A stretch of 64,000 nucleotides of DNA from Swaminathania salitolerans (GTDB lineage Bacteria > Pseudomonadota > Alphaproteobacteria > Acetobacterales > Acetobacteraceae): positions 62,001-126,000 of the forward strand of contig NZ_BJVC01000001.1 of the NCBI RefSeq assembly GCF_007988945.1. Reading direction: 5' to 3'. Under the pieces are notes generated by a model. That model did not search any database, was not told the origin of the DNA, and was given only the letters and a program-made list of their open reading frames with translations. Below are positions 34,773 through 43,775 of the stretch, in pieces. A program made the position numbers and the translations under genes. The first letter of the stretch is position 1, and every line of letters starts with the position of its first letter.

Positions 34773-35129
34773 GACGGTGCTCCTTTACGACGGGAGATCT
34801 CGTTCCCGAGCAGGATAAAGACAAGGGGACAGCCTCGCTTCTCCAGCATTTCCCCACCAACCTCACGAGACGTGAGGCATGCGATCGAACAGCCTCGCGC
34901 GTCGGGATGGTTAGTTCAGAGAATATTCATACAAATAATCGTTACAAATGCAGAAAGATAAACAATTTCGGATCAATTCGCCAAATTTTCATAAGTGAAT
35001 CATGAGAAAACGTGCTCTATAGATCAGGTGGTTTTCTAAAACCGAAACGAACATCCGGTTCTATATCCTGAGGCTCCCGGTCTGGTCCTGGATGTATCGA
35101 CACACGAACCGGATTCATGGGGTGAAACG
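34773..35129. other. AT-rich promoter region of the second Hint gene
   Basis: This 357-base gap is much more AT-rich than the rest of the window at 34910-35045. It contains a hairpin CCTCACG, three bases, CGTGAGG (34861-34877) and the inverted repeat GGTTTT, two bases, AAAACC (35030-35043), about 90 bases before the Hint start. No gene or RNA was recognised. Confidence 0.5.
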
Positions 35130-36971
35130 ATGGATAAGAGCACGAGGGTGACATCCGATATTACCGTGTCCTCAGGGGCGGGGATGGCGTGGCCCCTGAC
35201 CGACAAGAGAGTTACCATCCTCAATGGCGGTTCTGTGGCGGGCAATATTCTGACGAACTGCTATGTCACGGTTCACGGAGGGGGCTATCTCGGCTCGGAA
35301 AAGGTAAAGGGCGGTTCGGTCACTCTCATGAGTGGCGCGATGATGTACAAATGCGATCTCGATACGGCCGCCAGCGTCAATGCCGCTGCAGGGGCTACGA
35401 TCCATAACGGCACATTCGGACACGATGCTTACTGTTATGCGGCTCCTACGACCGTATTGAGCGGCACGATAACGACCTCGGGCAAGATGATAGGCGGCAC
35501 TCTGACAGGGGCAGGCACTGTCGAAACCGTTGCAGACGGCACGGTCACCAATCAGAATGTCGGCTCCGGGGCGAAGATCGTCGTCAGCGGAGGTGCGATC
35601 GAAGGGGCGGTCTCCCTCTATGCAGGCGGGTCGGCGGTCCTCCACGGCGCTTGCAACGGTACCCTCAACATGGCGGCCGGATCATATGCCGAGGTCAGCC
35701 TGACCGCCGGGGCACTTCCGACCACCATGATCACGGGCTTCAACGGAACCAGCCAGACGGCTTCGGATCAGATCAGGATCACGGGTCTCAAGGTAAGGGA
35801 CATCGCTTCTGTCACGGCTTCCGGCGACACGCTCACCTTCTTCCTGAAGGCAGGCGGAACCCATGTGCTGAACATACAGGGTGTCGGCACGACCGGGTAT
35901 TCCTTGCTGGATAATGCCGAAGGTCTGACCGTCGTTGTCTGTTATCTGGCAGGTACTCTCATTCGCACCGCGCAGGGCGATGTGTCGGTGGAAACGTTGA
36001 AGCCGGGCGATTCCATCACGGCTGTCGTGTCCGGTGTCGAGGTGGAAAGGGAAATCGTCTGGGTCGGCCGCGGTCGCGCCGTCGTCGATCCTGCCCTGAC
36101 GGACGATGCTGCCGGATATCCCGTCTGTATCAAGGCAGGCGCCCTCGGCGATTCCGTGCCTGAGCGCGACATGTATGTCACGGCCGAGCATTGCATGCTT
36201 GTCGAGGGCAAATTCATTCCCGCCCGGATGCTCGTGAACGGCAAGAGCATCGTCTACGACCGTACGAAGACCGATTATGAATATTTCCACTTCGAGACGA
36301 GGGATCATTCGGTCGTCATCGCGAACGGAGCCCTTTCCGAAAGCTATCTCGATACCGGCAATCGCCGGATTTTCGATTTCCAGTCGGCAATGCCCGTCGA
36401 GCATATGGGGGGCAGGCGCTGGGAGGTCGATGCGGCGGCACCGCTCACGACACGGCGCGAATGCGTCGAGCCGGTCTTCCGGTCCATCGCAGCGCGTGCC
36501 GGTCTCGGTTCCGTCTCGCCGCATGTCCTGACGGATGAACCCGGCCTGTGCATCGAGACGTCCGAGGGCAAGCTGGTTCATCCCCTTCGCCGGAATGCCG
36601 GGCGTTACAGCTTCTTTCTGCCCTCCTCGACGCGCTTCATCCGGATCCTGTCCAGAACGGCGCGTCCCTGCGACGTCTGGGGGCCTTTCGTCGATGACCG
36701 TCGCGAGCTTGGTGTGCTCGTTGGCAGGATCGAACTCTACGCCTCCGACAGGGCGGAGGTGATAACGGCGCATCTCGACGCCCTCGAAATCGATGGCTGG
36801 CACCCGAAATCGGGCGCGGATTGCCGCTGGACCAGAGGGAATGGCTTTCTGTTCATTCCCGACAGAAAGAGCGAGGGCGATGCCATCCTCTCGCTCGAGG
36901 TGTTGCAAAGCGGCCCCTATCCGGCACCCCGGGAGGAAGAGTCCGCAAGCGACCTGCGCAAGGCCGGGTAG
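35130..36971 (+). CDS. Beta-solenoid/Hint_2 domain protein (second copy)
   Basis: The 613-residue product has the same plan as the protein at 13457-15331. Residues 1-270 are repetitive and glycine/threonine-rich (GGSVAGN, GGTLTGAGTV, GGSAVLHGA), like a beta-solenoid. The Hint domain starts at cysteine 271 (CYLAGTLIRTAQG), with VTAEHC (His354) and TRDHSVVIANG (His393). The C-terminal ~130 residues share ARPCDVWGPFVDDRRELG and DCRWTRGNG with the first copy. Cleavage before Cys271 is possible. No signal peptide is visible. Its N-terminal part does not resemble the first copy closely in sequence, so the two may present different passengers on the same processing module. Confidence 0.8.
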   Translation: MDKSTRVTSDITVSSGAGMAWPLTDKRVTILNGGSVAGNILTNCYVTVHGGGYLGSEKVKGGSVTLMSGAMMYKCDLDTAASVNAAAGATIHNGTFGHDAYCYAAPTTVLSGTITTSGKMIGGTLTGAGTVETVADGTVTNQNVGSGAKIVVSGGAIEGAVSLYAGGSAVLHGACNGTLNMAAGSYAEVSLTAGALPTTMITGFNGTSQTASDQIRITGLKVRDIASVTASGDTLTFFLKAGGTHVLNIQGVGTTGYSLLDNAEGLTVVVCYLAGTLIRTAQGDVSVETLKPGDSITAVVSGVEVEREIVWVGRGRAVVDPALTDDAAGYPVCIKAGALGDSVPERDMYVTAEHCMLVEGKFIPARMLVNGKSIVYDRTKTDYEYFHFETRDHSVVIANGALSESYLDTGNRRIFDFQSAMPVEHMGGRRWEVDAAAPLTTRRECVEPVFRSIAARAGLGSVSPHVLTDEPGLCIETSEGKLVHPLRRNAGRYSFFLPSSTRFIRILSRTARPCDVWGPFVDDRRELGVLVGRIELYASDRAEVITAHLDALEIDGWHPKSGADCRWTRGNGFLFIPDRKSEGDAILSLEVLQSGPYPAPREEESASDLRKAG

Positions 36972-37026
36972 AGCCTCACATCCGGATCGTTGGGGGGGAG
37001 CGTCCGCGTCTCTCCCACTCGCCTCT

Positions 37027-37086
37027 CTCTGGCTCACGTTTCTCTGGCCCACGTTTCTCCGGCCCACGTCTTTCCGGCCCACGGCT
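37027..37086 (+). repeat. 15-bp tandem repeat, four units
   Basis: Units TCTCTGGCTCACGTT, TCTCTGGCCCACGTT, TCTCCGGCCCACGTC and TTTCCGGCCCACGGC lie head to tail in the gap between the second Hint gene and the end of nth. Confidence 0.85.
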
Positions 37087-37094
37087 GAACGGCT

Positions 37095-37850
37095 TCAGCC
37101 CCGGTCAGTCGCAGGCATCGCCTTCTCCCGGAGCGGCTTCTTGTCTCGTCCCGGTTTTTTCGATCCGATGTCTTCCTTGAGGGGGAAGAGACACGGCGCG
37201 AAAGCCGTGCATCGCCAGCATTCGGGGCTGCGTGCCTTGCACACATAGCGTCCGTGCAGGATCAGCCAGTGATGCGAGGGGCGCAGCATCTCCGGCGGTA
37301 TGCGCCTGATCAGCCCCTCCTCGACCGCACGCGTGGTCTTGCCCGGTGCAAGGCCGGTGCGGTTGCCCAGACGGAAGATATGCGTATCCACCGCCATGGC
37401 GCTTTCACCGAACATCACATTCAGGACCACGCTGGCCGTTTTGCGCCCGACGCCTGCCAGAGCCTCCAGCGCGGCACGATCCGCGGGGACTTCTCCTTCA
37501 TGCAGGGCCAGAAGCTGCTCCGAAAGCCTGAAAACGTTTTTCGCCTTCGCGCGCCACAGGCCGATCGTGCGTATGTGCGCGGCGATACCGTCCTCGCCGA
37601 GCGCGACCATGGCCCGCGCATCGGGGGCGTCGCGGAACAGGCCTTCCGTCACCTTGTTGACCGATCTGTCCGTGGCCTGCGCCGAAAGGACGACGGCAAC
37701 CAGAAGCGAAAAGGCGTCCCGGAAGACAAGCTCGCTTTCCGCATCGGGATTGGCCTCGGCCAGCGACGTGATGAACTGGCGCGCCTGAGCGCGTGTCATG
37801 GCCTTTCTGGCCGGGGGGAGAGACATCGTAACCGTTTCATCATGTTGCAT
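37095..37850 (-). CDS. nth: Endonuclease III (DNA glycosylase/AP lyase)
   Basis: This repair enzyme removes oxidised pyrimidines and cuts the abasic site. The product of about 251 residues has the helix-hairpin-helix LEALAGVGRKTASVVLNV with the catalytic lysine, the aspartate in AVDTHIFR, and a C-terminal 4Fe-4S pattern C-X6-C-X2-C-X5-C (CKARSPECWRCTAFAPC). The tail beyond it is longer and more basic than usual. The start is not certain: ATG at 37850, ATG at 37826 and GTG at 37865 are possible, and none has a strong ribosome site. It is divergent from the ABC transporter gene. Confidence 0.95.
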   Translation of the reverse strand: MQHDETVTMSLPPARKAMTRAQARQFITSLAEANPDAESELVFRDAFSLLVAVVLSAQATDRSVNKVTEGLFRDAPDARAMVALGEDGIAAHIRTIGLWRAKAKNVFRLSEQLLALHEGEVPADRAALEALAGVGRKTASVVLNVMFGESAMAVDTHIFRLGNRTGLAPGKTTRAVEEGLIRRIPPEMLRPSHHWLILHGRYVCKARSPECWRCTAFAPCLFPLKEDIGSKKPGRDKKPLREKAMPATDRG

Positions 37851-37941
37851 ACGGGCGTTTGACACCCCACAATAAGCGCTTCCCGCCTCACACTTCCAGT
37901 ATGCCCGCCCGGTCGATCGTCAGGCGGAGGAGCTTTCTTTC

Positions 37942-39756
37942 GTGTCCGACACCGAACAATCCAGGAAGCAGACACGCGATATCGCCTTTGTCGATATCGT
38001 GCGTTTCGTCATGCGACGATGGCTCGAGCATCCGGCCTATCTGACCCGCACCGTGCTCGGTATCGCTCTGGCGACGATTGCCGATGTGGCGACGCCGGTT
38101 CTCTCGGGGCGGCTCGTGACCGATATTTCCGGCCGCCCCGGAGGCGTTCCGCACGATGCGGCACAGAGCGCGCTGCGCGATGACGCCTTGCTGATGGTCG
38201 GCGGACTGATCGCGCTCGGTCTGCTGAGTCTTCTCGGGCGACGATCTTCCTATCTCGGGATCACCCATCTCAGCCTCGCGATCATGCGTCGTGCGCTCTC
38301 GCAGGGATTTTCGCGGGTTCAGGCGTTCTCGACGGACTGGCATGCCAATAATTTCGCGGGCTCCACGGTCCGCAAGCTGACGCGCGGCATGTGGGCGATC
38401 GACACGCTGGACGACACGCTCCTGCTCCTGATCGCGCCCGAGGTACTCGTTCTGACGGGAACGACGCTCGTTCTGGCGTGGCATTCGCCGTTCATGGGCG
38501 CGGTCCTTGCGGTATCGGTAGTGCTGTTTACCTGGCTTTCGGTCATGCTGACCCTGAGATATGTGGCCCCTTCGGCCCGGGCGGCCAATCGCTGGGATAC
38601 GAAGGTGGGCGCGGCCATTGCAGATGCAGTCACCTGCAATGCCGTGGTCAAGGCGTTCGGCGCCGAAAAGCGGGAGGAGCACCGTCTGGGCCGGGTGCTG
38701 CGCGCGTGGAGCGGACGTACCGCACGCACCTGGATCCGGGGAACGAACAGCGCCAATCTCCAGGGACTTGCATCGCTGGTCATGCGCATGACGCTGGTTG
38801 CGCTCATCGTGTTCCGCTGGTGGCAGGGCAAGGCGGGGCCGGGCGATGTCGCCTATGTCCTGACCATGGTGTTCCTCGTGCAGGGCTATCTGCGCGATCT
38901 CGGTCAGCAGGTCAGCCAGGTGCAGCGTTCCGTCAACGAGATGGAGGAGCTGGTCGCGATATTCGATCAGGCGCCTGGCGTGAAAGATGCGAAATCGGCA
39001 CGACAGGCCGCGTTTGCCGGAGGAGAGGTCAGGTTCGAAAACGTCACCTTCCGGTATCCCGGTCAGGAGACGCCGCTCTATCGCGATCTCGATATCGCCA
39101 TCGGTTCGGGGTCGCGCGTGGCTCTGGTCGGCCCGAGCGGCTCGGGGAAGACCACGTTCACCAAGCTGGTCCAGCGTCTCTACGACACGAGTGCCGGCCG
39201 GGTGCTGATCGATGGCGTCGACGTGCGCGATGTGACCCAGGATTCGCTCAGAGCCCATATCGCGATCGTCCCCCAGGAGCCGATGCTCTTCCATCGCTCC
39301 CTCGCCGAGAATATCGCCTATGCGCGGCCGGGCGCGAGCCAGTCAGAGATCGAGCGCGCGGCAAGGCTCGCCAATGCGAGCGCTTTCATAGAAAACCTGC
39401 CCGAGGGCTATGCGACCCTCGTGGGCGAGCGTGGCGTGAAGCTCTCGGGCGGCGAGCGTCAGAGGGTTGCGATCGCGCGGGCCTTTCTCGCCGATGCTCC
39501 CCTGCTCATTTTCGACGAGGCGACGTCGAGCCTCGATTCCGAATCCGAAGCCCTGGTGCAGGATGCGATGCATCGTCTCATGCAGGGACGGACCGTGATT
39601 GTCGTGGCCCATCGGCTCTCGACCGTGATGGAGCTGGACCGGATTCTCGTATTCAGCAAGGGGAAGGTGGTGGAGGACGGAACCCATGCCGGGCTGATCC
39701 GGAAGGAGGACGGTGTCTATCGCCGTCTGTTCGAACTTCAGTCCCTGGAGGGCTGA
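37942..39756 (+). CDS. ABC exporter, fused membrane and ATPase domains
   Basis: The 604-residue product joins a six-helix ABC membrane domain (residues ~20-340) to an ATPase domain with Walker A GPSGSGKTTF, signature LSGGERQRVAIARAF and Walker B LLIFDEATSSLD. This is the MsbA/multidrug type half-transporter. The start is a GTG with GGAGGA upstream. The substrate cannot be told from the sequence. It follows nth divergently and is followed by a LysE exporter about 170 bases later. Confidence 0.93.
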   Translation: MSDTEQSRKQTRDIAFVDIVRFVMRRWLEHPAYLTRTVLGIALATIADVATPVLSGRLVTDISGRPGGVPHDAAQSALRDDALLMVGGLIALGLLSLLGRRSSYLGITHLSLAIMRRALSQGFSRVQAFSTDWHANNFAGSTVRKLTRGMWAIDTLDDTLLLLIAPEVLVLTGTTLVLAWHSPFMGAVLAVSVVLFTWLSVMLTLRYVAPSARAANRWDTKVGAAIADAVTCNAVVKAFGAEKREEHRLGRVLRAWSGRTARTWIRGTNSANLQGLASLVMRMTLVALIVFRWWQGKAGPGDVAYVLTMVFLVQGYLRDLGQQVSQVQRSVNEMEELVAIFDQAPGVKDAKSARQAAFAGGEVRFENVTFRYPGQETPLYRDLDIAIGSGSRVALVGPSGSGKTTFTKLVQRLYDTSAGRVLIDGVDVRDVTQDSLRAHIAIVPQEPMLFHRSLAENIAYARPGASQSEIERAARLANASAFIENLPEGYATLVGERGVKLSGGERQRVAIARAFLADAPLLIFDEATSSLDSESEALVQDAMHRLMQGRTVIVVAHRLSTVMELDRILVFSKGKVVEDGTHAGLIRKEDGVYRRLFELQSLEG

Positions 39757-39925
39757 GGTGGCGGTGACCCCGGGGAAGCTGACACGGTGAGCCTACACGG
39801 GGGGGGGCCGACACGGTGGGCAAAACGAGAGCTGAAAGCGCCGCCGCCGCCTTGCCTCGGTCGAGAAGGACGGGCAGAACGACACAATCCCCCTGAAACG
39901 GGCACCGGAACACGGTGCGCCCTGT

Positions 39926-40567
39926 ATGTTGGATCCGGTCATGACCCTCCAGGCCTGGTGGCTGTTTCTCGTCACCGTCTCTCTTCTCTCTGCAACGCCC
40001 GGACCGAACATGATGCACGCGCTCACCCGGAGCGTTCAGGTGGGCTTCCGGCGCAGCACATTTGCCATGGCCGGATGTATCTCCGCCCTGCTTCTGGCGC
40101 TGGTGCTTTCCGTCATCGGGATCGGGGCTGTGCTCGTTGCAGAGCCACGGCTTTTCAGCGCTATACGCTATCTCGGCGCGGCCTATCTCATCTATCTCGG
40201 TATCAAGGCCTGGCGTGCAAGGGACGGCGTCGGCCTTGCGCGGGAGGAAACGCCATCCCGACAGGAGAGCGGGCTCTCCCTCTACCGGACCGGGTTTCTG
40301 GTGGGGATCAGCAACCCCAAGCTGCTTCTTTTCGCTGCCGCGTTCTTCCCGCAATTCATCGATCACCACCGGCCCGTCCTGCCGCAATTTGCGATTCTGG
40401 TCGTGACCTATCTGTGTTCGGACTGCTTCTGGATGTCGCTTTACGGGCTCGGCGGTCGCTCGCTCTCGCGCTTTCTCGAGCGGGCTTCCGTCAGGCGGGC
40501 CTTCAACCGCCTGACGGGGATCCTCTTCGTCGCTTTCGGGATCGCGATCCTACGTGCGCGGGCCTGA
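39926..40567 (+). CDS. LysE/RhtB family amino-acid exporter
   Basis: The 213-residue inner-membrane protein has the family opening SATPGPNMMHALTRSVQVGFR and about six hydrophobic segments, with the GISNPKLLLFAAAFFPQFI motif. It should export amino acids; the substrate is not clear. Its end overlaps the end of the convergent PL7-like gene by 18 bases. Confidence 0.9.
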   Translation: MLDPVMTLQAWWLFLVTVSLLSATPGPNMMHALTRSVQVGFRRSTFAMAGCISALLLALVLSVIGIGAVLVAEPRLFSAIRYLGAAYLIYLGIKAWRARDGVGLAREETPSRQESGLSLYRTGFLVGISNPKLLLFAAAFFPQFIDHHRPVLPQFAILVVTYLCSDCFWMSLYGLGGRSLSRFLERASVRRAFNRLTGILFVAFGIAILRARA

Positions 40568-41374
40568 AGCCGCCCCCGCACCAGTCTGGGCATCAGTCTG
40601 GGCACCTGTTTGCGCGTCCGTCCGCGCGACCGCACCGGCATGATGTGCCCCAAGCCCGGTCAGCGTGACCGTGACGCGATCGGGGCTGGTCCCGATATCG
40701 TCGATGGCGTGCGCGCCGGTCCGGAATGCAACCGGGGTCATGCGCGCCTCCGGCGTCAGGGAAAACCGGCTGGTCGTTCCGTTGACCACGGCTTTCGCTT
40801 CGCCATCGGGCGAAAAGGCGAGTAAGAGCCTCACCCCGTGATCGGGTCCGATCGTGCCGAGAGCCACGGCCTCGGACGGAGAGGCTATGCCCGGCCCGCG
40901 CAGAAGCACGCGATCGCCCTCGGTCACGACCGAGAGGATCGGGGCTGCGTCGTCGTCTGACGAGAGCTCGGCCAGGATCATCGCACCGCGTGCGGGGCGT
41001 CTGTCGATCCGCAATGCCGCAGAGAGATCCGTGCGACCGTCGACGATGCGCCAGTGGCGGCTCTCGCTCATTTCGGTGCGGGGCTGACGCGCGTGATAGG
41101 CGGTCGGTTTGCGGGCCTCGCTCGTGAGGGTCACGCCTTCCGGCCCGAACCGGTAAGACGCCTGATCCGTTCCTCGGTTGGGATGCTCCGCCCCTCGGGT
41201 AAGACGATCCGCAGGTGTGACGCTGATCGTCCACTGTCCGGTCTCACGCAGTTCGAACCCGTTCAGTGCGAGGGGAAGGGGGGCCGCCGGTGCCGCATGT
41301 GCTGCGATGGGGAGTGCGGCGCAGACGGCAAGAAGGGCTGTCCGAAAGCTCATGATGGGGAAACTCCCTGTCAT
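40550..41374 (-). CDS. Secreted protein with alginate-lyase (PL7)-like signature
   Basis: The product has a signal peptide ending near IAAHAAP. The segment QPRTEMSESRHW resembles the R-T/S-E-L-R catalytic-strand motif of polysaccharide lyase family 7, and the fold-like strand pattern continues after it. The family's other signature positions (QIH and YxKxGxYxQ) are not recognisable: the corresponding stretches read MILAELSSD and AFRTGAHAIDD. It may bind a polysaccharide without cutting it. The tail is a 12-base tandem repeat. The ATG at 41374 overlaps the rdgB stop by ATGA; an ATG seven codons later with GGAG ten bases upstream is the alternative. Confidence 0.6.
   Translation of the reverse strand: MTGSFPIMSFRTALLAVCAALPIAAHAAPAAPLPLALNGFELRETGQWTISVTPADRLTRGAEHPNRGTDQASYRFGPEGVTLTSEARKPTAYHARQPRTEMSESRHWRIVDGRTDLSAALRIDRRPARGAMILAELSSDDDAAPILSVVTEGDRVLLRGPGIASPSEAVALGTIGPDHGVRLLLAFSPDGEAKAVVNGTTSRFSLTPEARMTPVAFRTGAHAIDDIGTSPDRVTVTLTGLGAHHAGAVARTDAQTGAQTDAQTGAGAASGPRT
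40584..40631 (-). repeat. 12-bp tandem repeat in the tail of the PL7-like gene
   Basis: Four diverged 12-base units encode AQTD/AQTG alternately just before the C-terminus. Confidence 0.75.
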
Positions 41375-41982
41375 CCCTGCTCGACGCAGGTATCGACGAA
41401 ATTTGCCAAGGCGCGACCGCGATGGCTGATGGTATTTTTCTCGTCCGCTGTCATTTCCGCGAAACTGCGCGTCTCGCCTGTTGGACAGAAGATCGGATCG
41501 TAACCGTGGCCGCCCGTGCCGCGTGGAGGCCAGACCACCGCGCCTTCGCAGCGTCCCTCGACGCAGCGAGTCTCTCCGTCTGGCCAGGCGATGCACAGGA
41601 CGGCGACGAAGGCCGCGCGCTGGTCTGCCGTATCGCCCATCTCGTCATGCACCCGACGCATGGCATGATCCATGTCGCCCCCGGGGCCTGCCCAGCGAGC
41701 GGAATAGATCCCGGGCCGTCCGTCCAGAGCCGCGACGCAGAAGCCCGAATCGTCCGACAGCGCGGGCATGTCCGCCGCCCTGGCGGCTGCCAGAGCCTTG
41801 ATGGCGGCATTGCCGGCAAAGCTGTCGGCAGTTTCGTCCGGCTCCGGAAGCGAGAGCGCGGCGGCGGAGACGATCTCGATACCCGTCGGCGCGAGAAGCC
41901 GACGGAATTCCTCGAGTTTGCCCGCGTTATGCGTGGCAAGAACGATCCGGCTGTTGCGCGGCAGGCGTCTCGCCGCTGTCAT
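41371..41982 (-). CDS. rdgB: Non-canonical purine NTP pyrophosphatase
   Basis: This Ham1-family enzyme hydrolyses dITP/XTP to keep modified purines out of DNA. The 203-residue product has [16 protein letters not shown], the catalytic block [22 protein letters not shown] and the closing SHRGRAL. The start forms an ATGA overlap with the rph stop and the stop overlaps the next gene likewise. rph-rdgB pairing is widespread. Confidence 0.96.
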   Translation of the reverse strand: MTAARRLPRNSRIVLATHNAGKLEEFRRLLAPTGIEIVSAAALSLPEPDETADSFAGNAAIKALAAARAADMPALSDDSGFCVAALDGRPGIYSARWAGPGGDMDHAMRRVHDEMGDTADQRAAFVAVLCIAWPDGETRCVEGRCEGAVVWPPRGTGGHGYDPIFCPTGETRSFAEMTADEKNTISHRGRALANFVDTCVEQG

Positions 41983-42710
41983 GCCGCATTTTCCAGAGCG
42001 GCGCGCTGCGCCTCGAAAAGCCGCGCGGTGCCGATCTTGGCGAGCCCCATGAGCGCATTGAATTCGGCCTCGCTGAAGGGTGCGTCTTCTGCCGTGCCCT
42101 GGATTTCGACGATGCCGCCTTCGCTGGTCAGAACGAAATTGGTATCCGCCTGGGCAGAGCTGTCCTCGATATAATCGAGATCGAGCACGGCACCCGCATC
42201 GGTCAGTCCGCAGGAGACGGCGGCGACCTGCGCGCGCAGCGGCGATCGCTTGATCGTGCCGGCCTGGACCTGCTTGTCGAGCGCGATCGCAAGGGCGACC
42301 CAGGCCCCGGTGATCGCGGCGCAGCGCGTGCCGCCATCGGCATTGATCACATCGCAATCGAGAGTGATGGTCATTTCGCCCAGAGCCCGCAGATCGACAC
42401 ATGCCCGCAGCGCACGGCCGATCAGACGCTGGATTTCCTGCGTCCGTCCCGATTGCTTGCCTTTCGCCGCTTCCCGATTGCCTCGGGTGTGGGTCGCGCG
42501 CGGCAGCATGCCGTATTCCGCAGTGATCCAGCCCTGACCCTGTCCACGCAGGAAGGGCGGTACGCGGTTCTCGACCGAAGCCGCGCAGAGAACCTCGGTC
42601 CCGCCGACCCGGATCAGAACGGATCCTTCCGCATGGCGTGCAAATCCGGGCTCGATGGAAACGGCGCGACTTTCATCGGCCAGACGGCCTGAGGGGCGGG
42701 TGATGGACAT
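41979..42710 (-). CDS. rph: Ribonuclease PH
   Basis: RNase PH trims the 3' ends of tRNA precursors by phosphorolysis. The 243-residue product has MSITRPSGR, the basic RNA-binding [20 protein letters not shown] region and the catalytic [12 protein letters not shown] block. The start has AGAGGA eight bases upstream. It leads the leftward rph-rdgB-PL7-like set. Confidence 0.97.
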   Translation of the reverse strand: MSITRPSGRLADESRAVSIEPGFARHAEGSVLIRVGGTEVLCAASVENRVPPFLRGQGQGWITAEYGMLPRATHTRGNREAAKGKQSGRTQEIQRLIGRALRACVDLRALGEMTITLDCDVINADGGTRCAAITGAWVALAIALDKQVQAGTIKRSPLRAQVAAVSCGLTDAGAVLDLDYIEDSSAQADTNFVLTSEGGIVEIQGTAEDAPFSEAEFNALMGLAKIGTARLFEAQRAALENAA

Positions 42711-42850
42711 GCTGGGATTCCTCTCGTCGGACAGGCAGGCGCCAGAGATATGCGCCGCAGATGTGCATTGCCTTACCGCGTCATGCCCGGCTTGACAAAG
42801 AGGGAGAGTCGCTCCCCGAGAATCGGGCCGGAATCACGGACATATCGAAA

Positions 42851-43696
42851 TCAGGGGCCGACCAGGGTCACGGGGTCGTTCAGTGCGATGCGACCCGGTT
42901 CGAGAATGACGGCGTTCCGGCCAAACATGACTCCGCCGGGTTGGCGCCGGAATTTCGCGAGGGTCCGGAGCGGTTCGCCCGCGACCGGTATCCTGCCGTC
43001 CTCCTGATCGATCGTCGTGACGATGCACCGGCTGCATGGCTTGGCAAAGGCGATGCGCGCCGCGCCGATACGGGCTTCGATCCATCCGTCTTCCGCCCAG
43101 GGCAAGGCATGATTCAGCACGATATTGGGCCTGAACCGCGTCATGGGAACCTGCTCGTCAAGACGTTCGTTCAGATCCCTGAGCGAGGCCGTATTCGTGA
43201 CCAGAAGCGGGAAGCCGTCAGCAAAGCTCACACTGCCGAAATCCGCCTTCCTTGCCGATTCGGGTCGATCCATGAAAACGAGACGGCATTTCAGCCCGAG
43301 ACTGCGTTCGAGCCATTCTGCCGCGTCGTCGCCTGCGTCCCGCGCCGGTATGTCCCGGTCCTTCCAGACACGCACCGCGCGCAACGCGTGACTCCCGTCG
43401 GGGCAGGGGATGCGCAGCGGCCCGGTTTCTGGTCCGCTGAGAACGATACCGCCTCCCGGATCCTCAGGGATTCCGGTGCCGGGACAACTGTCCTGCCTCT
43501 CGGGGGTGGAGAAGAGCGCCACATGGATGGTCGCCATAGCCGGATGCTGACGCTGGGTCAGAAACTGGCCCGCCTCGTCGACGATCAGCCATCGACGGTC
43601 GTGGGCTGGCCCCCAGGGAGAGAGATCGAGAAAATCGCACGAGACCCGATGCAGGCTCTTGACCGGGTGGGTATATAAGGCGGTGACGCGCGTCAT
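42851..43696 (-). CDS. MOSC domain protein of the YcbX/mARC type
   Basis: The 281-residue protein has an N-terminal MOSC_N barrel (VTALYTHPVKSLHRVSCDFL, GPAHDRRWLIVDEAG) and a C-terminal MOSC domain with the molybdenum-ligand cysteine motif KPCSRCIVTTID. Such proteins use a molybdenum cofactor to reduce N-hydroxylated compounds. No fused ferredoxin domain is present. The ATG at 43696 stands 79 bases from the divergent hrcA start. It lies between the rph and hrcA genes. Confidence 0.87.
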   Translation of the reverse strand: MTRVTALYTHPVKSLHRVSCDFLDLSPWGPAHDRRWLIVDEAGQFLTQRQHPAMATIHVALFSTPERQDSCPGTGIPEDPGGGIVLSGPETGPLRIPCPDGSHALRAVRVWKDRDIPARDAGDDAAEWLERSLGLKCRLVFMDRPESARKADFGSVSFADGFPLLVTNTASLRDLNERLDEQVPMTRFRPNIVLNHALPWAEDGWIEARIGAARIAFAKPCSRCIVTTIDQEDGRIPVAGEPLRTLAKFRRQPGGVMFGRNAVILEPGRIALNDPVTLVGP

Positions 43697-43775
43697 TCCG
43701 ATGGCTCCGCTGGCCGGGTGGTCCCAGGTCGGCCAGAATGCCGGAAATCGCACGAGGCATAAAGGAGGGGCAGGC

